Shown here one piece after another: positions 56,557-64,000 of a DNA stretch of 64,000 nt. The DNA lies in assembly GCA_036429605.1 (NCBI GenBank), contig CM071589.1, forward strand, positions 1,116,001 to 1,180,000. Reading direction: 5' to 3'. The notes under the pieces are model-generated. The model was given only the letters and a program-made list of their open reading frames with translations, was not told where the DNA came from and did no database searches. Position 1 is the stretch's first letter. Every line of letters begins with the position of its first letter. The stretch is from Cladobotryum mycophilum (Eukaryota > Ascomycota > Sordariomycetes > Hypocreales > Hypocreaceae). The position numbers and the translations under genes are program-made.

Positions 56557-58873
56557 ATGGTGAAGAGCAACACTGTGGTAGAAGGCATCTACACTGCCAC
56601 ATACAGTGGAGTAAGAACTTCCTAATTATATCGCCTGCCTTGCCGGTTGCTCCAACAGAAAAAAAATCTGCATTACACTTCCAAGTAGACCGGGTTATGG
56701 ATTCAAATTCGGCAAAGGGTGGAGATTAGGGAGGCTAAAAAAATGATAGATATTTCATGAGGCGCATGGTCTATCTGCGTCATACGTTGCAGTATCAAAA
56801 GGCTAACCTTGCTCTTCGCAGATACCTGTCTATGAGTACCAGTTCGGTGGTGACTTAAAGGAACATGTTATGCGAAGGAGACACGATGACTGGATCAACG
56901 CAACACACATCTTGAAAGCAGCCGGTTTCGACAAACCTGCTCGAACCAGAATTCTTGAAAGAGATGTTCAAAAGGATGTACATGAGAAGATCCAGGGTGG
57001 ATATGGCAAATATCAAGGTCTGTCCAGACAAGCCCTGAACCTTATTGAAAGTGTCTAACTAGGCAAAGGCACATGGATTCCTCTTGAGACTGGCGAAGCC
57101 CTAGCCCAGCGTCATAGTGTCTTTGACAGGATACGTCCCATATTCGAGTTTATTCCAGGAAATGACAGCCCTCCCCCGCTCCCAGACATGCGAGTAAACC
57201 CAAAGCCCCAAAATCCCGTCCCCCGCTTCCGAAATGGAACTCAAGTAAGTCGGGTAATCGCGAAGTGCGCTCAGTCGCTCACACAGCGCCGGCTCCTCCT
57301 CCCCTCCCCCTGTGCCGGTTGTTGAGGAGTATGAAGCTCCCGAGCCCATCGTTGCCGGCGAAGAAGATACTCCTGACAATTTGACGGTGGCCTCGGCATC
57401 CTACATGGCAGAGGATGACCGCTTTGACTTGAGTCATATGTCTACTACGGGTCATAGGAAGAGGAAGAGGGAGGAGCAAATGCAAGACTTGACAGAACAG
57501 CAGCATGCCGTATATGGTGACGAGCTTCTAGACTACTTTCTTCTCTCTAGAAATGAGCAGCCAGCCGTGAAGCCGGATCCGCCACCAAACTTTCAACCGA
57601 ATTGGCTTATTGATGCCGAGAATCACACAGCCCTACACTGGGCATCAGCAATGGGCGACATTGACGTTATCAAACAATTGAAGCGGTTCAACGCTGACAT
57701 TGCTGTTAAGAACATCCGCGGAGAGACACCATTCATGCGATCGGTAAACTTCACTAATTGCTACGAGAAACAAACCTTCCCCTTTGTCATGAAGGAGCTA
57801 TTCGAGACTGTGGACGCGCGAGATAACCAGGGGTGTACAGTTATCCACCATGCTGCCATTATGAAAAACGGCCGTGTTTACAGTGCATCTTGCTCGCGCT
57901 ACTATCTCGACAACATCTTGAACAAACTGCAGGAGACATTGGAGCCTAGTGCTTTCCAGTGCCTCCTCGATGTGCAGGACAACGAAGGAAACACGGCGTT
58001 ACATCTGGCTGCACAGAAGAACGCTAGGAAGTGCATCCGCGCGCTCTTGGGCCGGAACGCTTCGACAAACATTGCGAACAACGAAGGCCGAAGGGCCGAA
58101 GACCTCATAATGGAGCTCAATGCCGCAAAGAAGGACCGTGGGCCGCAGCGATCATCGTCCCCGTTCGCACCCGACTCCCAGAGACATGCAACCTTCCGAG
58201 ACGCCTTTGCAGACAAATGCCGAAAGGCACCCCCATCGTTCCAATCAGCCGCTGCCACGACAGTGCAGTCTCGCATCTCCCCCTGATCATGGAGAAGTTC
58301 CAAGACCTGGCTAAAAGCTATGACGACGAATGGCACGAAAAGGACGTCGCCGAGGCCGAGGCCAGACGCATCCTAACCAACACGCAGGCCGAGCTGAACG
58401 TTGTCCGCCAGCAAATCGCCGAATTAGAAGCGCAGATGGAACCCGACGACGTGGCGGCCAAAATCATAAACGAAGCCAACCTGGCCAAGCACCAGGTCCT
58501 ATCGCTGATCACACACCAGACTAGGTTGCATATCCATCAGGCAGTGGATAACGAGATGAGCCGGCTCAACGGAAATAGCATCGAGGAGGATACATATGAG
58601 GAAAGGTTAACTCTGGCACGGCAACTAAGTCAAATGCTCGCGGAACAACGTCAAGCGGAAACGGAATACGTGGATGCGCTAAGCATGGTTGGTGTCGACG
58701 ACAAGATCGAAAAGTATCGGCGTCTCCTGAAGCGGTGTCTAGACTCCAAGGATGGGGAGATCCTAGACAACAACCTCGATAGTCTGATCGAGATGATGGA
58801 AGAGGAGAAGGATGTACATGACATGGACGGGTCAACAGGGGGTGAACCGATGGACTTTGCTGTTGCATTATGA
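56557..58873 (+). CDS. mbp1: APSES-ankyrin transcription factor Mbp1 (MBF subunit), three C-run breaks
   Basis: The DNA-binding subunit of the G1/S factor MBF. Exon 1 (56557-56610), intron 56611-56821, exon 2 (56822-57017), intron 57018-57068, then exon 3. The APSES domain is complete: EYQFGGDLKEHVMRRRHDDW, INATHILKAAGFDKPARTR, GGYGKYQ|GTWIPLETGEALA. An intron GTAAGT...CACAG lies at about 57246-57286. The ankyrin core follows (NHTALHWASAMGDIDVIKQL, CTVIHHAAIMKNGRV, NTALHLAAQKNARKCIRALL), then the C-terminal coiled coil (IMEKFQDLAKSYDDEW...MIEMMEEEKD-type acidic end). The frame breaks at three C5 runs: 57173-57177, 57306-57310 and 58279-58283. One more C at each restores the family sequence, e.g. 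SPPPAPRHASKPK. Intact in the organism in all likelihood. Confidence 0.93.
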
Positions 58874-61800
58874 ATGCAACAGGCCCAAGTGATTGGGGGA
58901 GGAGGAATGGTTGGGAAGCGTTAATGTTTGTCTTAGTTCCTATGACTGATATCCTGGGTATCACTTTGCACTGTGCTTTTTTTCTTTTGGGCGGCAAGCG
59001 TATCCGCACGTACATATATGTACATACGTGGCCCCCAAGGGGGGTCTTCGTTCTCCTAGGGACGGGTGGATGAGAAAGGATGTTTGTTTGATCCTTGAAG
59101 GGAGTATGAACCGGATACGTGGTGGTGTGTGCAGATACTGGCATTTAGGCGGACCTGGCGCTGGTGGATCAAGGTGTTATTCAAATACGAACCATCTTTC
59201 CTTTTTTCCCCACGAAGACGACTTGGCAACTTGCCTCTATCATATCATTGGCCGGTTTGCATAGGATGAGTGAACAATGTATGTCCCCTGGCATCCAACC
59301 GCAGGACGGCCTTGATCCATTTGGCGGGGCCGACTGTCCCGCACTCTCGCACTCGGAGGCTGGGTTGTGGAGTCTATGAAGTGTATACGACGTTGTTAGG
59401 GCGTCTTGTGACAATGCTAAAATAAAATAAAAATCGTTCACGATAATAGCTCGTTGATGCGAGTTTGCTAAGAAGAATGCTGTTCCATTTATGGTTGAGA
59501 GGTCAATATATGCCGGACCAGTTTTTATCCAGCCAGCCATAGGACATCTCGGAGCCGGTCCGGGGGCAATTGACCAACCAGCATGCCGAATTTTGAGAAT
59601 CCCGGAGGTTGATCCGCTATGCTAGCGCCGAATTGATTACGGACCAATGCCATGATGAGTGCGAAAATGAGCGAACCACCAGGGGGCGGTTCCCAACTTA
59701 ACATCGTCCTCCATGATGTCTGATTTGCTGTAATTACACCTATCGGAGGATTTGACACAAGTAGCGAAAAAGAAAAATCACCCATTGTACCAAATACGCA
59801 AACCCAAGGGTTCGGAATTGCGGCTGGCTGGACATGAGCGCCGTCGATGTGGGGAGTGGAGTGAAATTTCCTCTTCAACGCATGCTGGTCGGAAAGTTGC
59901 ATGGTGTTGGCGTCAGGTGAGCAGCTGAGTCAGTCCGCTTGGTGGTCTAAGAACATGACTGGCGGGCTATAGACGCTGTTCATTTGAGTTATCACCACCT
60001 TTTCCATGAGTTGACATGTTGTTTTTTGGGACTTTTTTTTTTTTTTTGCCTTGCTACTTGTCGTGAGAGCGAGTCAGTTGTGTACAGCGTTGATGAGACA
60101 AAGTCAATGCTCATGAGCAAAAGTTCGGAGGTAACTCCGCTAATTTCGCCCTAGATGTCATGTATAAGCTGAACGAGTTGGTGATGAAAGGGGTTTGAGC
60201 CAAGTTGGTTGGAGATGCATGCACCGTTCATACCGTGGCGCCAATGCTATGAACCGGTTGGCTTGACGGTAGCCACTTTAGATATGAAAAAGGAATGAGG
60301 GGAGCATATGCAAGCTGCAAAAAGCCGCGGTCTGTGTATGTGGAGCCACGCAGTGCAACTCTAGTCATGCAGGCAGACGAACCACAAACATTGGTTACCC
60401 TAGCAAGAGATTGTGTTTGTGATCCATGCGAATTTTGGTAGAAGTAGATTAACGTGTGAATTGCGCTGGTTCAACATGCAGCCATTGATGTAACAGGATC
60501 ATGGGTGCATCATGCCAGTAGTTGGTAATGCGCAACTCGGCGGATGCCTATACTGGAAAATATGGATTGACCATGGAAAAGAATATAGACTAATCAAACG
60601 CAAGGCTCAATAGGTTGGTGTTGGCATCGGAGTAGGTATAGAGGAAAAGGTGGGTTCATCGTCGTGGAGACCAAGTCGCCTCACCGCAGCGGTGGCAAAG
60701 ACAATCGATACAAGTTAGCTAACGTGAGACATTTGAAGTCTTGAACCTAAACAAAGACAAGACACTTGTCATGTATGTGTTGCAATGATAGATATCCATG
60801 GTGTTGCACCAAGGAAAAGTCAGATTTTCAATTGCGAGCTGGGCTATTGGAGATGAGAGGTCATCATGTGGAGATGCAGGTGGAGGTGGAGGTGGGATGA
60901 TGAGGGGCGGATTCCAAGTCTGAGGAAACGATGGCACGCAGGATTCGCCCCAAGCCCCAAATCTGAAGAAAGCCATGGCTTGAAAGGGTGAGGGTATCTT
61001 CTGGTCATGCAGGTCGTGATTTGCTAAATTGACCATGCTAGCGCTTGCAATAGCATGTCACCGCAAGCGCCTGTAGTTTCAGTGGTTATGGCCAAGCAAG
61101 AAAAAAGAGCCAAAGGAGATCTCCAGTCAAAAAGTGTGTTTAAGCGATGGGATCTGAAAAGAGAATAACGTGCTGATCCAAGCAACTGGGGGGGGGAGGG
61201 GGTGGAAGCAACTGCTGTAAGGCTGACGGCAACACCCCCTAAGTTTGAAATGGACCCAAGAGTTTGGTATTACTTGTAGTAGTGGTGGTGGTAGTAATAA
61301 TTTTGACCAAGTCGTTGAATCAATTGAGATTGATGAGAGACGCACAAGTACCAACGACATGTTATTTCATGGCCTGCAGAACAAACAACACACCCGACGG
61401 AGGACGCGGCGGTCATGATCAAGCCAAGTGGAGTAGTGGGGGGAGAAGAGGGGAAAAAAGGAGAAGCCATCAATACTGAATCATGTTGCGTTGTTCTGAC
61501 GCCAATACCGATTCGCAAGGGCAAGGCAAACAAGATGACATATTGCAATCGAAGGGCCGCTTTTTTCATGCATGCGACAGTTCATCTCTGCAGATTGCGT
61601 GCGGGTTACTGCGCACATCGTCAAGGGTTCGTGTCGTTGTGAGCTGAAATGACGAAAATGTACCCATCGTGAACTTTTCTTTGATGGAAAAATTTTCAAG
61701 GGGAGGGGGCTTTTGCAAAGGGTTGCGTTGTGCGTTGTGTGTGTGTGCGTGCGGGCAAGGTCAAGGTGCCTGTAGAGAGAGAGAGAGGTTAGGTACTTTG

Positions 61801-64000
61801 TGGTTCGTGCATGTTGTTGACGTGGAAGTCTCTTCTTGCTGCGACGACGGATATTCCGGATACGTGCATAGGGTCATAGTCATGATTCAGATCGATCGAG
61901 GCTCCAAGGCAAAACCCGAGGCAAATACGCGAAGACGTATGTAGGGGGAGGGGGTAGGTTGGTAGCGCTAGACACGCACGCGCACGCAGAATGCGGATAC
62001 CACCTGAAGGTTGAGGCGACAAAACTGAATCGAAGTAACTTTTCGATGCGAGATGCGCGATGCGAGCGAGATGCGAAGGTGGCAAGATCGAGATGATAAA
62101 ATAGGTGTCCATCGGGATTTGTGTCCCAATTTCCAGTTTCCAGCTTCCGAGATTCTGTCGCCAGCCGGCCGCTAAAGTTCGCTAAAAGAAGCACTGAAAG
62201 GTTGGACCCTTCACTGCTGAAGCTGCGCCGCTTGCAGCACTGTCGGGGGGCTCAAGGGGCGTAAATTTCAGTGTTAGCGGCGGAACGGTGGGGATCTACG
62301 GAGCCTCCATCGGCGCTTAACGTTCTAGAAACTTGCTGGTCCAGCTGGGCAGGGTCGGCCACCGCCGATCAGAACAAACAACAAATGCCATTATCAATGA
62401 GTAGTTTGGGGGGGGGGGGGTTACCTCTCTCTCTTGCACTTACTTGTAGTAGCGGTCGTGGCAAAAAATCTGTTCGTTACCGGATTTCTGGATTCTTAGA
62501 TTAGTTATTTCGTTTGATGGAGAATTGTTTTAACTGTGTGCCCCGAACACATCACGTGTCCCATTTGGTTGGAACGTACAAAGTATGTCTTCTGTACCAA
62601 ACAGCCAAGTCAAGTCCAAGTACCTGGTAAGCCCACCAACCAGGTAGCAGTACCTAGTGCCTACAAATCACATCATCACCCCTCCCTCCATCGGATAAAA
62701 TCAAAGACTTTCCATCATGTACCTAGCATTAGTTTAGTAGTAGGACTTCGTATAATGCTACTAGGTACTAAGGTACTCACTGCGTTTAATTGTATGCACG
62801 CTGCAAATTTCCCCATATCCCATTCTCCCCTCCCCTGTCGAATCTTGCATCCACAGTTGGCAGACAAACAAACAAACAAAAAGCCTCTCGAGTCTCGATT
62901 CCCGTGACTTGTCACCGTAACAGACCAAGAACCTTGCAGTGTCTGCAGTGTCTGCAGCATGAACGTGGGTCTTTGATGGAGGTCCCGTTACTTACCGCCA
63001 CACCCTCCTTCATCACACCCCCATTTTTCAGCTCACCTCTTTCAACGAATGACGCACATGGCACTTTGGGTCATTACCTTTGTAATTTTTTGTGCTCACA
63101 CACACACTTTCACACACATATTGACACATCCATTGTTGCTGAACAGCGTAGCATTCATCTTACTTTTTTCTGTCTGCTGCAGCACACATTTTTGCATTTT
63201 GTTTTATCGTTTGATTTATGTTCAATATTCATTTCCCCTCTCCTCTCTACCTGTCATTTTGCTAACCCCGCAGTAGTGCCTGATGTAGCCCCTCAGATCA
63301 TCGGGACCTTGCTGCAAATTTCAGCTGAGGACATCCCTACCGGTATCCTTCAACATCATCATCGTCTCATCATCAAGCATCTATCAGCGGCAGTAGCAGC
63401 GGCAGCAGAAGCAGCGGCGCATGGATTACATTGCACGGACACAATCCCAAGGACATGGCCATCCACCCATAGGTCGAGTAACCAGCGCCTAAATGCTTGG
63501 GAATAGGAAACTCGTCTGTCACTTTGAGTCAGGCATTCATCCTGACCCAGCAAGCCACAATGACCCAACTATGGCCAAGTCTGCGCCTGTGTCCGTTGTT
63601 GGTCAAATCATATTGAAGCGGAAGCAGAGTAACCCTGCAAATTATGTCCAGTCCAGGTAAGCCACTATTCACCAACGTAACCCTTCTCAGATAGGCGAAT
63701 GCCTACCTAGTCGCAGTACGTGCCAATTTCAAATTCTCTCAAAGAACCTTTTTTTAACGCATGTCCCTGACATTGTCCTTGTGTGTGTTAGCCCCCGACA
63801 TCCTGAACCAAGCGTCCGCCCCCACCAACCTTTCGCGTTCCAGAGACTTGGGCCGGGTTGTTTTTTGTTCACGGTTCTCTCTCGGCTTACTCGAGACGGA
63901 ATAAAGAGGAGAATGGCAAAAAATAATCCGGCGCCAGTCATCAAGGAATACGATGAAAGGGGAATTAAATTGTCATCCAATTTTGTCATAATATTACACC
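58874..64000. other. 5.1-kb stretch without a supported gene
   Basis: Nothing protein-like on either strand. It has a T15 run (60033-60047), a G13 run (62408-62420), AAAC repeats near 62868-62880, a GAGAGAGAGAG run near 61775-61787, and pyrimidine-rich sequence from about 62600 on. A GGCAGTAGCAGCGGCAGCAG trinucleotide tract lies near 63388-63420. It may hold the long promoter and leader of a gene beyond the right edge, or a non-coding RNA. Neither can be shown from the sequence. Confidence 0.4.

Noticed and set aside
59525..59902. 125-codon minus-strand frame in the gene-free right end
   Set aside because: No recognisable domain or start context, and too isolated to call.
62790..63506. 238-codon frame near the right end
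   Set aside because: Low-complexity text (His/Thr and Ala runs) from CACACA and CAG repeats; no protein-like pattern.

Overview
The window looks like nuclear DNA of a filamentous ascomycete, most likely a sordariomycete and perhaps a hypocrealean. The reasons are dense genes with short GT-AG introns (mostly 44-110 nt), fungus-restricted families (2EXR, DUF3824, DUF3602, ANK-CorA), conserved orthologues of Arp1, Mbp1, Prp2/Cdc28, Erv41, Dfg5/Dcw1 and an ER DnaJ, and one AT-rich transposon wreck that looks like repeat-induced point mutation (RIP). The taxon is inferred; no species is assigned.

Layout. 1-925: a tandem ankyrin protein, open to the left edge. 2.2-14.7 kb: a small membrane or secreted protein, mannose-6-phosphate isomerase, a dynamin-family GTPase, a hypothetical protein, a short-chain dehydrogenase, a DUF6454-like protein and a 2EXR protein. 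16.8-19.5 kb: a 2.69-kb DNA transposon with 91-bp terminal inverted repeats and a TA target duplication. 19.7-41.4 kb: multicopper oxidase, 2OG-Fe(II) oxygenase, Prp2-type DEAH helicase, ER DnaJ ending in HDEL, a Cys-rich small protein, a DUF3824 protein, Erv41, a GH76 Dfg5/Dcw1-type enzyme and a mucin-like single-pass surface protein. 42.2-49.9 kb: an ankyrin-CorA fusion beside two unrecognised fungal genes. 52-59 kb: a DUF3602 protein, an intron-containing tRNA-Val(AAC), Arp1 (centractin) and the APSES-ankyrin factor Mbp1. 58.9-64 kb holds no recognisable gene.

There is no operon or obvious biosynthetic cluster. The core genes are independent housekeeping functions: mannose supply and cell-wall mannan remodelling (isomerase, Dfg5/Dcw1), ER folding and ER-Golgi traffic (DnaJ, Erv41), splicing (Prp2), dynactin (Arp1) and G1/S transcription (Mbp1). 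The accessory part is the left ankyrin gene, the transposon with the neighbouring oxidase, and the 42-50 kb block.

The most important quality point is that eight genes, including essential-type ones such as Mbp1, change reading frame exactly at runs of five or six C (or G on the other strand). In each case one more C per run would keep the conserved protein in frame. This looks like systematic homopolymer under-calling in the assembly, not gene death, so those CDS entries span the break and say so.
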